Assembly (NCBI GenBank): GCA_036381475.1
Contig: DASVCT010000205.1
Location: 1 to 56,717 of the forward strand
DNA from: ZC4RG29 sp036381475
Lineage (GTDB): Bacteria > Bacteroidota > Bacteroidia > Cytophagales > Cyclobacteriaceae
Reading direction: 5' to 3'
Length of the DNA stretch: 56,717 nt
The position numbers and the translations under genes were made by a program. Within the stretch, counting starts at the first letter, position 1, and the number at the start of each line of letters is the position of its first letter. Positions 19,511 to 28,898 of this stretch are shown here, one piece after another. The notes under the pieces were generated by a model that worked only from the letters and a program-made list of their open reading frames with translations, ran no database searches and was not told where the DNA came from.

Positions 19511-21088
19511 ATGAAGATGAAAAGCAATAACATAATAATAAAGAGTGGACGAATTTTGAAGACCGCATCCATCGCCTTGTTATTGAGCGCGTGTAGTCTG
19601 GTTATCGACGAGACCGACTCCCTGATCACCGAAGGTGCGTCAGACGTGTTCAACGGCGTAGAGAATCCAGCGGGATCAATCGACAACATGTACAATACGA
19701 TCTCCAGCCAGGTTGCGACCCAGGAAGAATTGTTCGCTGTGGCCGAAGTGACGACCGACATCCTGGTCGTTCCAACACGTGGAACGGACTGGGGTGACAA
19801 CGGGGTATGGAGAACGCTTCATGCACACACCTGGGGCCCGACGCACCGCGACGTGATCAACATCTGGAATAACAAGAATGGTTTGGTCCTCCGCGCAACG
19901 GAAGTGATCGACCCCCTCAGCAAGGCAACTCCGGAACAGGTCGCCCACGCGAAATTTATTCGGGCTTACAACATGTGGATCATCATGGACTGCTACGGAC
20001 AAGTTCCGTTTAGGAATCCGACCGATGGTCCGGATGTGATTCCGGATGTAATGACCCGTTCGGAAGCGTATCAAATGATCGTTAACGATCTGACAGATGC
20101 AATTGAAGGCCTTCCGGCAAGCGATCCGACTGCTGCCAATAAATTCAGGGCCGTAAAGGCGGCCGCGAGATTCCTGCTGGCCAGGGTAAAATTGAACTCC
20201 GCCGTTTATAACGGATCCTATGGACCGAACGACCTGCAGGACGTTATCGACCTGGTTGACCAGATCGAGGCTGAAGGTTATGGTTTGGAAAGCGATTACT
20301 TCAGCATCTTTGTTGGTCCTAACTACACGAACAAGGAGGTAATCTGGGCAGTACCCGCCGACGATGGATCGAAAATGTGGTGCTCCCTTCACTACAACCA
20401 GGGGCACACCGAAAACACCGGTGGCGGCTGGAACGGCTTCGCGACACTGGCCGAGTTTTATGACACGTTTGATGGACCGTCTGAGACCAACGCCATCGGC
20501 TCAGGACAAGAAGAGCGAAGGGGTTATACCCAAACCCTGGCCTCGACCAATGCAGACAATCAGGGATTCGGCTTCGGATTTCAACTTGGTCAGATGTACG
20601 GTTGGAAAGATGGTGCGGCCGTTGCGTTGCAAACGAGAACCGGACAGCCGCTGGCCTTCACCAAGGAAATGCCTGGCCTGATCGGAAATAACGAAGTAAC
20701 GGGTATGAGGCTTCTGAAGTATTCCCCGGCGAACGGTGCCTTTACATCGGGGACCGTGCTCTTCCGTTTTGCTGATGCGCACCTGATGAGGGCTGAAGCC
20801 ATGATGCGTCTGGGCGACAACCCGGGTGCGCTGGCCGAAGTGAACGAACTTAGGGCGATGAGGGAAAATACACCGGCCCTTACCGCATTGACAGAACGGG
20901 ATATGCTTGACGAAAGAGGAAGAGAGCTGTACATGGAGTACGTCAGGAGAACCGACATGATCCGCTTTGGCGCCTTCAAAGAAGCGTGGGAATTCAAGGA
21001 AGCGGGCGACGGACACACAGACCTTTTGCCGATTCCCGCCAGCGCATTGCTGTCGAATCCAAACCTTGTACAGAATCCTGGCTACTAA
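19511..21088 (+). CDS. SusD/RagB-family nutrient-binding lipoprotein
   Basis: The 525-residue protein has a lipoprotein signal with lipobox ALLLSAC and is the usual SusD length. The TPR-rich helical fold is visible in HAKFIRAYNMWIIMDCYGQV (the classic RA(Y/F)xY helix), the DLTDAIEGLP helix, AAARFLLARVKLNSAVYNG, and the C-terminal HLMRAEAMMRLGDNPGALAE and RGRELYMEYVRRTDMIRFG. The conserved ending LLPIPASALLSNPNLVQNPGY is typical. It sits on the cell surface as the lid of the SusC barrel and captures the substrate. Gene order SusC-SusD with 21 bases between them implies one transcript, ended by the hairpin at 21112. Confidence 0.96.
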   Translation: MKMKSNNIIIKSGRILKTASIALLLSACSLVIDETDSLITEGASDVFNGVENPAGSIDNMYNTISSQVATQEELFAVAEVTTDILVVPTRGTDWGDNGVWRTLHAHTWGPTHRDVINIWNNKNGLVLRATEVIDPLSKATPEQVAHAKFIRAYNMWIIMDCYGQVPFRNPTDGPDVIPDVMTRSEAYQMIVNDLTDAIEGLPASDPTAANKFRAVKAAARFLLARVKLNSAVYNGSYGPNDLQDVIDLVDQIEAEGYGLESDYFSIFVGPNYTNKEVIWAVPADDGSKMWCSLHYNQGHTENTGGGWNGFATLAEFYDTFDGPSETNAIGSGQEERRGYTQTLASTNADNQGFGFGFQLGQMYGWKDGAAVALQTRTGQPLAFTKEMPGLIGNNEVTGMRLLKYSPANGAFTSGTVLFRFADAHLMRAEAMMRLGDNPGALAEVNELRAMRENTPALTALTERDMLDERGRELYMEYVRRTDMIRFGAFKEAWEFKEAGDGHTDLLPIPASALLSNPNLVQNPGY

Positions 21089-21111
21089 TGCGTGATTCAG
21101 TCTTGTAAATC

Positions 21112-21138
21112 AAAAAGGGGCGAAAGCCCCTTTTTTTT
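21112..21138 (+). terminator. Rho-independent terminator after SusD
   Basis: A 10-bp stem (AAAAAGGGGC with GCCCCTTTTT) closes a GAAA tetraloop and runs into eight T residues. It lies 24 bases after the SusD stop and separates SusC-SusD from the two downstream UnbV genes, so those probably need their own promoter or read-through. Confidence 0.88.
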
Positions 21139-21323
21139 ACCTTTCATTCTGGCTATTTTAAACCGCCACGACGTGGTGAAGTGTAACCCACCCATCACCG
21201 CTGTCAGACGATATTTGGTGAAAGTATTGTCATCAGGGGGAGTTATGCCGACATTGGGCAATCGGATCATAACCAAACTGATATTTTTTGCTGATGTTCC
21301 TTAAGAGGTCTCGATCGATAGAA

Positions 21324-24300
21324 ATGAAGCGAGGAATTGCATCAATCGTGCTGTTGGTTTTTTGGTGTTCCTGCAGTCACGATGAAAAGACAACCGGAAC
21401 GGGCAATGAACAAACCCTTTTCACAAAGCTTCCTGCCGAACAAACAGGAATTGACTTTGTCAATGAAGTGGAGGACAGGGCCGATTTCAACATCTTCCGA
21501 TACAGAAATTTCTACAACGGAGGCGGAGTGGCAATCGGCGATATCAACAATGACGGACTGCCGGACCTGTACTTCACGGCCAACATGAAGAAAAACCGCC
21601 TCTATCTCAACAAGGGCAATTTTACTTTCGAGGATATCACCGACAAGGCGGGGGTAGGCGGGAACAAACCCTGGGATACCGGAGTAATGATGGTTGACGT
21701 CAACGGCGACGGATTTCTCGATATCTACGTTAGCAACGCCGGGAATATGGAGGGTAACAACCACGACAATGACCTTTATATCAATAACGGCGATCTCACC
21801 TTCACCGAACGGGCAAAAGAATACAATCTCGCCGAGAGCGGCTTTTCCACTCATGCGAGTTTTTTCGACTACGACAAGGATGGCGACCTTGACGCCTATC
21901 TCCTCAACAACAGCAACGTCCCGGTCAGCAGCCTGGGCTATGCCGCAGACAGACAAAAGAAGGCGAGCGACTGGGAGAGTGTACCGAAACAACTTCGGGG
22001 AATAGGGCACCTTCTGCTCCGAAATGACAACGGCAAGTTTGTCGACGTCAGTGAAAAGGCCGGCATATACAGGAGCCTCATTGCCTTTGGGCTTGGTGTA
22101 TTAGCATGCGACGTCAACAATGATAACTGGACGGACATTTATGTAAGCAACGACTTCTACGAACGCGATTACCTGTACATAAACCAGAGGGACGGCACAT
22201 TTAAGGAGGAAATCAAAGACTGGACTTCCCACATGTGCCTTTCAGCCATGGGTGTCGATATCGCTGACATCAACAATGACGGCCTGTGCGACATCTTTGT
22301 CACGGACATGCTTCCGGAAACCGAACAGCGAACGAAGAGCGTGATGGAGTTCGACAACTACGACGTGTTCAAGCTCAAGCAAAGCCGTGATTTCTATCAG
22401 CAGTATATCCAAAACACGCTCCAGGTCAACAACGGCAATAACACCTTCTCCGAAATCGCATTTTATGGCGGAGTGGCCAGGACCGACTGGAGTTGGGCGC
22501 CACTCATCTTCGACATGGACAACGATGGCTACAAAGATATCTTCGTCACGAACGGCATCATACGTGACCTCACCGAAATCGACTTTGTCGACTTCCTTGC
22601 TGATGAGGTCATCCGCAAAATGGTCCTTACAGGAAACAAGGATGAAGTGATCCCCATCATACACAAAATGTCGGAGACACCCCTTCCGAACTACGCATTC
22701 CAGAACAGCCGTGACCTAAAATTTAAGAACATGGCCGCGGAATGGGGACTTGGCACGCCGGGTTTTTCAAATGGTTGTGCGTACGGTGACCTTGACAACG
22801 ACGGAGACCTCGACCTGGTGGTCAACAACGTCAACATGGAGGCGTTTGTCTACCGGAATGAAAGCCGGCAAAAAACCGACAACGCTTACCTGCAATTTCA
22901 ACTCAAGGGATCCGACCACAATACGTTCGCCATCGGAGCAACAGTCAAGTTGTACATGGGTAAAGATATGATCGCACAGGAACTGCAGCCTTCACGCGGC
23001 TTCCAGTCTTCTGTAGACTATGTCATGACCTTCGGTTTGGGTAACAAGATCAAAGTCGATTCTGCGATCGTGATCTGGCCGAACAATAAGATGACCCGCC
23101 TGGAGAATGTAGATGTCGACCAACGGCTCGTCCTGGCCCAGGCAGATGCAACGCTCTCCTGGAAACCGCCGGCCGAGGAAAAAAAGGAGACGCTGCTAAC
23201 CGAAATTAAATCGAATAGTCTGGAAAAACACGAAGAGGATTTGTTCGACGACTTCGATCAGGAAAGATTGTTGTGGAGACAGATTTCGAGAGAAGGCCCT
23301 GCGTTGGCTGTCGCCGATGTGGACAACGACGGCAATGAAGACATTTTTACGGGGGGCGCCCGGGGTCAGGCGGCCACGATCTACCTTCATAAAGGAAACG
23401 GCAAGCTGCAGGCAACCCGGAACGACAGTTTTTTCCAGGATGCGAGCCTGGAAGATACAGCGGCGGCTTTTTTCGATGCGGACGGCGATGGTGATCCCGA
23501 TCTGGTTGTCGGTTCCGGTGGTAATGTTGCCGGCGAAAGGGGAGTGTACACGACGCGTTTATATCTCAATGACGGGAAGGGCAATTTCACCAAATCTGCT
23601 GCACTGCTCCCTTCCAGCTATTCCAACGTTTCCGTAATCGAACCGTATGATTTTGACAACGATGGGGACATTGACCTGTTTGTCGGTGCAAGGAGTGTTC
23701 CGGGGGTTTACGGCGTGAACCCTCAGCATCTCCTTTTGCTGAATGACGGGAGAGGAAATTTTACGGATGGAACCGAACGATACGCCTATGATCTGAAAAA
23801 CGCGGGAATGATCACCGATGCGAAATGGGCGGATATCGACGGCGATGGCCGCAAGGACCTGGTTACGGTTTCAGATTGGGGTGCTCCATTGATTCTCCGG
23901 AATTCGGGGAGAAGATTGAGCAAGTTCAGTACCAGCCTGGATTCGCTGGGCGGTTGGTGGAAGGCTGTGGAGGCCGTCGACCTGGACGGCGATGGTGATC
24001 AGGATCTGGTTCTGGGCAACGCAGGGACGAATATTCCGTACCCGGGAACCAAGGATAAGCCGGTAAAGCTCTGGATAAATGATTTCGACGCAAACGGCAC
24101 CATCGAACAAATTACTACTACCCATGAGGGCAACGGCGATTTCCCGATTCACATGAGGAGGGAGATGACTACGCAGCTACCCAGTCTGAAAAAGCAAAAC
24201 CTGAAAGCGGCCGACTACTCGAAACGGACCATCCAGGAGCTTTTCGAACCAGGCGTTGTGAATAACTCCCTCGTGCGTACCGTTGACATGACCGAATCGG

Positions 24301-24662
24301 TCGTTGCCATCAATGAAGGCAACGGAAAGTTTTCCGTGTTTTCCCTGCCTATGCGGACGCAGTGGTCGGTTGTGTCGACAATCGCTTGCATGGACGTCGA
24401 CGGCGACGGTGACATGGATCTGATCATGGGCGGAAATGATTTTGAACTCAAGCCACAATTTTCGCGACAGGATGCCAGTTTCGGACACGTACTGTTGAAC
24501 AAGGGTGCACACGAGTTTGAATGGAAGAACTATTCGGAAAGCGGACTTTTTGTGCGCGAGGAGATCAGACACCTGAAATCATTCAGCGACAAGAATGGAA
24601 AGGAATACATTTTCGCGGCGATAAATGACAACGCACCGCGGGTTTACAAGTACAACAAATGA
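21324..24662 (+). CDS. FG-GAP/VCBS and ASPIC/UnbV lipoprotein, paralogue 2
   Basis: The 1112-residue protein starts at ATG 21324, which gives a short basic N-terminus and hydrophobic core ending in WCSC (lipoprotein); the in-frame start at 21288 would add 12 residues of unlikely sequence. The layout matches paralogue 1: FG-GAP repeats with YNGGGVAIGDINNDGLPDLY, FDYDKDGDLDAYLLNNS and DRTKSV-type linkers, an ASPIC/UnbV domain at about residues 518-609 (PSRGFQSSVDYVMTFGLG), then a second propeller block (DVDNDGNEDIFTGGARG, VDLDGDGDQDLVLGNAG). It overlaps paralogue 3 by four bases (ATGA), so the two are translationally coupled. Probably surface or periplasmic and associated with the SusCD pair; the ligand is unknown. 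Confidence 0.85.
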   Translation: MKRGIASIVLLVFWCSCSHDEKTTGTGNEQTLFTKLPAEQTGIDFVNEVEDRADFNIFRYRNFYNGGGVAIGDINNDGLPDLYFTANMKKNRLYLNKGNFTFEDITDKAGVGGNKPWDTGVMMVDVNGDGFLDIYVSNAGNMEGNNHDNDLYINNGDLTFTERAKEYNLAESGFSTHASFFDYDKDGDLDAYLLNNSNVPVSSLGYAADRQKKASDWESVPKQLRGIGHLLLRNDNGKFVDVSEKAGIYRSLIAFGLGVLACDVNNDNWTDIYVSNDFYERDYLYINQRDGTFKEEIKDWTSHMCLSAMGVDIADINNDGLCDIFVTDMLPETEQRTKSVMEFDNYDVFKLKQSRDFYQQYIQNTLQVNNGNNTFSEIAFYGGVARTDWSWAPLIFDMDNDGYKDIFVTNGIIRDLTEIDFVDFLADEVIRKMVLTGNKDEVIPIIHKMSETPLPNYAFQNSRDLKFKNMAAEWGLGTPGFSNGCAYGDLDNDGDLDLVVNNVNMEAFVYRNESRQKTDNAYLQFQLKGSDHNTFAIGATVKLYMGKDMIAQELQPSRGFQSSVDYVMTFGLGNKIKVDSAIVIWPNNKMTRLENVDVDQRLVLAQADATLSWKPPAEEKKETLLTEIKSNSLEKHEEDLFDDFDQERLLWRQISREGPALAVADVDNDGNEDIFTGGARGQAATIYLHKGNGKLQATRNDSFFQDASLEDTAAAFFDADGDGDPDLVVGSGGNVAGERGVYTTRLYLNDGKGNFTKSAALLPSSYSNVSVIEPYDFDNDGDIDLFVGARSVPGVYGVNPQHLLLLNDGRGNFTDGTERYAYDLKNAGMITDAKWADIDGDGRKDLVTVSDWGAPLILRNSGRRLSKFSTSLDSLGGWWKAVEAVDLDGDGDQDLVLGNAGTNIPYPGTKDKPVKLWINDFDANGTIEQITTTHEGNGDFPIHMRREMTTQLPSLKKQNLKAADYSKRTIQELFEPGVVNNSLVRTVDMTESVVAINEGNGKFSVFSLPMRTQWSVVSTIACMDVDGDGDMDLIMGGNDFELKPQFSRQDASFGHVLLNKGAHEFEWKNYSESGLFVREEIRHLKSFSDKNGKEYIFAAINDNAPRVYKYNK

Positions 24663-27600
24663 TGCCATCGATGCAAACGGCGGGAGGACCATTTGGGCAG
24701 GGACGGATGTGGGCGATTCTCGTCATTGTGTTGCTTTCCTCATGCAAAGAGGACCGGCGACTTTTTGATAAACTCGACAATGCTTCGTCGGGCATCGACT
24801 TTGAAAATATCCTGACACCCACGGAAGACTTCAACATTATCGATTATATCTATTTCTACAACGGCGGAGGTGTCGCTGTAGGCGATATCAACGGAGACAG
24901 CCTGCCGGATATTTTTTTCACGGGTAACCAGGTGAAGAACAGGTTGTATTTGAATAAGGGCAACCTGAAGTTCGAAGACATAACCGAAAAGGCTGGTGTT
25001 GCCGGAGAGAGTACCTGGAACACTGGGGCTGCGATGGGCGACGTAAACGGCGATGGCTTACTCGACATCTACGTCTGCGCGGTGGTGGGGCTCAAAAACC
25101 TTGTAGGACACAATGAGCTGTACATCAACAATGGGGACAATACGTTCACGGAGCGGTCTGCAGAATACGGACTCGACTATGAATCTTACAGCTCAACGGC
25201 AGCATTTCTTGATTATGATCTTGACGGAGACCTGGACATCTTCCTGCTGAATCATGCGGTGCACAGTTCGGGATCATTTGGCCTCGCAAGCCTCAGAGAG
25301 GTCCGGACCTATGAATCGGGGGGAAAGCTCCTGCGGAACGACGGCTCAAAATTTGTCGATGTAAGCGAACACGCAAACATTTATGGTGGGGTGAACAGCT
25401 ATGGATTGGGCGTGACCATTTCTGATTTCAACGTCGACGGGTACCCGGACATTTATGTAGGGAATGATTTCCATGAGGATGACTATTACTACATCAACCA
25501 ACGGGATGGCACATTTGCTGAGCTAGGAAAGGAGTCGTTTACGTGCATGAGCAAATTTTCCATGGGCATCGACGCGGCGGACGTAAACCAGGACGGGTTT
25601 CCTGATTTGATAAGCCTCGATATGCTCCCTGAGGACGAAGTGATACTAAAACGCTCGGTGGACGAGGAAAGTAATGCCATACTAAAAATGCGGACTGAAA
25701 AATATGGCTACTACTATCAGTACCCGCGCAACATGATGCAATTCAATCTCGGTAACGGAAAGTTTGCAGAAAGCGCGCTGATGAGCAAGATAGCCGCGAC
25801 GGACTGGAGTTGGAGCGCGCTCTTTTCAGATTTTGACCAGGATGGTCACCACGATCTTTTTGTGTCGAATGGTATCCCCCGGAGGCCCAACGACCTCGAC
25901 TATATCAAATACGTGTCAAGCGAACAAATCGTCAACACAATGGAGACGACTAACCTTGTCGACGACAAGGCATTGTCGCTGATGCCTTCAGGCAAAGCAC
26001 AAAACTACATCTTCAAGGGTACGGGCGGGTATGTTTTTGAAGACCGATCGGCCGAATGGTTGCCGCAGGAGAATACGTGTTCCACCGCCGCCGCCTATGC
26101 GGATCTTGACAATGACGGCGATCTCGACATTGTTGTCAATAATGTCAACGAAAAGGCTACTATTTATGTCAATCAGACCGACGGGAAGTCGAACTATCTG
26201 AAGATACGGTTAAAGTACACGGCACCCAACACCCGCGGAATAGGAACCCGGGTCTATTCATACCATGACGGCCATTTACAATTGAGGGAAATGTACACGT
26301 CCCGGGGATTCCAGGCATCATCCGAGCCGATAATTCACTTTGGATATGGCCAAACTCCTGTTGTCGATTCTCTCAGGATTGTCTGGCCGGACGGTAAGAC
26401 ACAAAAGCTCTTCCAGGTAAGGACCAATCAGACCATCGTCATTTCGCCCACCAATCCGGTGAACGATACGATCCGTTTCATGGGCAAGTCCCGACCGATC
26501 TTCCAGTGGATTGATCCGGAGAAAATAGGAATGACCTTTGAACATCACGAAGATCGATATTCCGATTTTGACCGTCTGAAGCTCTTGCCGTACAGCCAAT
26601 GCGACAGGGGCCCGGCCACGGCCGTAGGCGATCTCAACGGCGATGGAATGCAGGACGTGTATTTTGGCGGCTCGAAATACATCCCAAGCCAGATTTTTTT
26701 GCAATCGCGCGACGGATTTACAAAGACGAACATACCGGAACTGCTAAAGGATTCCATAAATGAGGAGGTTGTAGCGGTGATGGCGGACTTCAATGGCGAT
26801 AACAAGTCCGATTTGTTTGTCGGCACAGGAGGAGCCGATTTTTATAGTCGTTCTCAGCCCCTTCTGGATTGCTACTATGTTTCCGATGGGGCGGGATACA
26901 GAACGACAAGAATACCGGAGTACTACGAAAACGCGTCTTGTATCAGGACATTCGACTTTGATGGTGACGGCGACCTGGACATTTTTGTTGGGAACGAATC
27001 CGTATCAAATAATTTCGGCGCAACACCGAAATCATGCCTGCTGGTTAACAACGGCGGCGCGTTTGAACCTGCCCAGGAACGGCTATTTGGGCAGCTTGGT
27101 ATGGTTACGGACGCCATTTGGGACGATTACGACAAGGATGGAGAAACCGATCTCATTGTGGTAGGAGAGTGGATGAAACCGGTCTTCCTGAAGAACAGAA
27201 AGGGCGTATTCGAGCGCGATGACGTTGTTCGGGGCGATTTGACAGGACTCTGGCAGTCGGTGATGGCATTCGACATTGACGGCGACGGGGACACGGATTA
27301 TTTGCTGGGTAACTGGGGACTCAATTCAAAGTTCATCGCTTCGGACCGATATCCGATGAAGATGTATTACAACGATTTCGACGCCAACGGACAATATGAG
27401 ACCGTTGTTGCCATTGCAAAAAAAGGCAAATACTATCCCATCGATGGCTTTGATATGCTCGCGAGTCAGCTTAATGGATTACGAAAGAAGTATAACAGCT
27501 ACAAGGACTTTGCCGGCAAGGTCGTCGAGGACGTATTTGATGGCGACGTTTTAAGCAATGCTGTCTTGTATGAAGTAACTCAGCTGGCATCGGGTTATCT

Positions 27601-27940
27601 GAAAAATGTGGACGGACAATTCGAGTTTGTCGTGTTCCCGATGGAACTTCAGATTGCACCGATCATGACACAGTTAAAATATGACTTCGACGCTGACGGC
27701 AAGGATGAGGTATTGCTGGCGGGCAACTACTTCGGTGTTCAGCCTTTTCAGGGGCGATTCGGCTCGTTCACCGGTGCGATCGTAAAAGGTGAGGGAAAGA
27801 TACTGAACGGACTGACAGCCGGATTGGACCTGGTCAATTGCTCCGTTCGACATCTGAATATCCTTCGATATCAGGACAGGGACTATTTGCTGGTCACGGT
27901 GAATAACGGAAAAGCACAGCTGTACGAAGTTTCGAAGTAA
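24659..27940 (+). CDS. FG-GAP/VCBS and ASPIC/UnbV lipoprotein, paralogue 3
   Basis: The 1093-residue protein starts in an ATGA overlap with paralogue 2; an ATG directly follows, so the exact start is uncertain by one codon. The lipobox is LLSSC followed by KED, which resembles the charged surface-export signal after the lipidated Cys in Bacteroidota. Domain order is the same: FG-GAP repeats (YNGGGVAVGDINGDSLPDIF, FLDYDLDGDLDIFLLNHA), ASPIC/UnbV at about residues 510-600 (YTSRGFQASSEPIIHFGYGQ, IVWPDGKTQKLFQ), second propeller block (FDFDGDGDLDIFVGNES, FDIDGDGDTDYLLGNWG). Conserved late motif SQLNGLRKKYNSYKDFAGK has counterparts in the other two paralogues (PSLKKKYLKYASYKGQ; PSLKKQNLKAADYSK), marking a family-specific linker. 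Function not known. Confidence 0.85.
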   Translation: MMPSMQTAGGPFGQGRMWAILVIVLLSSCKEDRRLFDKLDNASSGIDFENILTPTEDFNIIDYIYFYNGGGVAVGDINGDSLPDIFFTGNQVKNRLYLNKGNLKFEDITEKAGVAGESTWNTGAAMGDVNGDGLLDIYVCAVVGLKNLVGHNELYINNGDNTFTERSAEYGLDYESYSSTAAFLDYDLDGDLDIFLLNHAVHSSGSFGLASLREVRTYESGGKLLRNDGSKFVDVSEHANIYGGVNSYGLGVTISDFNVDGYPDIYVGNDFHEDDYYYINQRDGTFAELGKESFTCMSKFSMGIDAADVNQDGFPDLISLDMLPEDEVILKRSVDEESNAILKMRTEKYGYYYQYPRNMMQFNLGNGKFAESALMSKIAATDWSWSALFSDFDQDGHHDLFVSNGIPRRPNDLDYIKYVSSEQIVNTMETTNLVDDKALSLMPSGKAQNYIFKGTGGYVFEDRSAEWLPQENTCSTAAAYADLDNDGDLDIVVNNVNEKATIYVNQTDGKSNYLKIRLKYTAPNTRGIGTRVYSYHDGHLQLREMYTSRGFQASSEPIIHFGYGQTPVVDSLRIVWPDGKTQKLFQVRTNQTIVISPTNPVNDTIRFMGKSRPIFQWIDPEKIGMTFEHHEDRYSDFDRLKLLPYSQCDRGPATAVGDLNGDGMQDVYFGGSKYIPSQIFLQSRDGFTKTNIPELLKDSINEEVVAVMADFNGDNKSDLFVGTGGADFYSRSQPLLDCYYVSDGAGYRTTRIPEYYENASCIRTFDFDGDGDLDIFVGNESVSNNFGATPKSCLLVNNGGAFEPAQERLFGQLGMVTDAIWDDYDKDGETDLIVVGEWMKPVFLKNRKGVFERDDVVRGDLTGLWQSVMAFDIDGDGDTDYLLGNWGLNSKFIASDRYPMKMYYNDFDANGQYETVVAIAKKGKYYPIDGFDMLASQLNGLRKKYNSYKDFAGKVVEDVFDGDVLSNAVLYEVTQLASGYLKNVDGQFEFVVFPMELQIAPIMTQLKYDFDADGKDEVLLAGNYFGVQPFQGRFGSFTGAIVKGEGKILNGLTAGLDLVNCSVRHLNILRYQDRDYLLVTVNNGKAQLYEVSK

Positions 27941-27942
27941 GC

Positions 27943-28872
27943 ATGAAAAGAACATTATGGGCATTGCTGGGTTTGGGTTTCGCTGCGCTCGTTTATTACC
28001 TGTTTCTACGACCTTTTGAGTACGATGTTAAGTTCAGGGCTAAGACGTTGCCGGGAGACCTGATAGAGACCATCCGAATATGGAATCGGTCGCTTCCGGA
28101 GGCCGAAATTATCAGGGTTGATTCGCTGGACCGCCTGGATCAACATATCACCAGGGGAGACCGGAAATATGTTTACAGTTGGCGCTTTACTGCGCAGGGC
28201 GACTCTGCAACAAAGGTTACCATTCAGATTTCGGAACCCGCCCGCGCCCTGGCTAACAAGATTCTGATACCGTTTACCAAACAGCCTATTGAAACAGATG
28301 CATATGATGTCAGCATGGAATTCTATAAGATCCTTAAGGAGCATCTGAAGATAACGAACGTTAAAGTTGTGGGTGAGGTAAGGCTGAAGCGAAAGTTTTG
28401 CGTGTGCAGCACGCTCGAGACGGAACAGATCGAAAAAGCCCAGGGAATGATGCGGGATTTTCCCCTCTTGACATCGTTCGTCAGCACCTACAATTTGAAG
28501 CCAGACGGCTTTCCGATAGTCAGGATAAAAAAGTGGGATCATAATCAAGGGAAGCTGGCTTTCGATTTTTGCTTTCCGATTGTCCGCTCCGACCATCTTC
28601 CGAAAGTTGCGGATTTGGTTTATAAAGAAGTCGGAGGCGAATTTGCCTTAAAAGCGGAATATCATGGCAATTACATAACCTCCGACCGCGCGTGGTACGA
28701 ATTACTTCACTATGCCCGGAAAAACGGATACAAAGTATCGGGGCTTCCTGTCGAGCATTTTCACGATAATCCCAACCTCGGCATCCGGGAACAGGAATGG
28801 CAGGCAGATGTGTACCTTCCGGTTGAAATAAAATCGGACGGTGACGGGAGATTGAACCGGGCCCAAAACTAA
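27943..28872 (+). CDS. Membrane-anchored GyrI-like/SRPBCC-type protein
   Basis: The 309-residue protein begins two bases after paralogue 3, in the same apparent operon. Residues 4-20 are one membrane anchor (LWALLGLGFAALVYYLF), so the rest is likely periplasmic. Residues about 25-140 resemble a START/polyketide-cyclase-like fold (YVYSWRFTAQGDSATKVTIQ). The C-terminal 90 residues look like the GyrI/AraC-effector-binding domain (LVYKEVGGEFALKAEYHGNY, AWYELLHYARKNGYKVSGLP, and a closing WQADVYLPVEI). GyrI-like domains bind small hydrophobic ligands. There is no DNA-binding domain. A ligand-binding accessory of the upstream uptake locus is an inference from position alone. Confidence 0.6.
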   Translation: MKRTLWALLGLGFAALVYYLFLRPFEYDVKFRAKTLPGDLIETIRIWNRSLPEAEIIRVDSLDRLDQHITRGDRKYVYSWRFTAQGDSATKVTIQISEPARALANKILIPFTKQPIETDAYDVSMEFYKILKEHLKITNVKVVGEVRLKRKFCVCSTLETEQIEKAQGMMRDFPLLTSFVSTYNLKPDGFPIVRIKKWDHNQGKLAFDFCFPIVRSDHLPKVADLVYKEVGGEFALKAEYHGNYITSDRAWYELLHYARKNGYKVSGLPVEHFHDNPNLGIREQEWQADVYLPVEIKSDGDGRLNRAQN

Positions 28873-28898
28873 TGTCCTACGTCGGTGTTGCTCCTGCC

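Noticed and set aside
21166..21176. Palindrome CCACG-A-CGTGG upstream of the second UnbV gene
   Set aside because: It is short, isolated, about 150 bases from the start codon and not near a promoter-like sequence.
12664..28872. Interpretation as a polysaccharide utilisation locus
   Set aside because: SusC and SusD are present, but no carbohydrate-active enzyme, sulfatase or hybrid two-component/sigma regulator is encoded; only a general uptake locus is supported.
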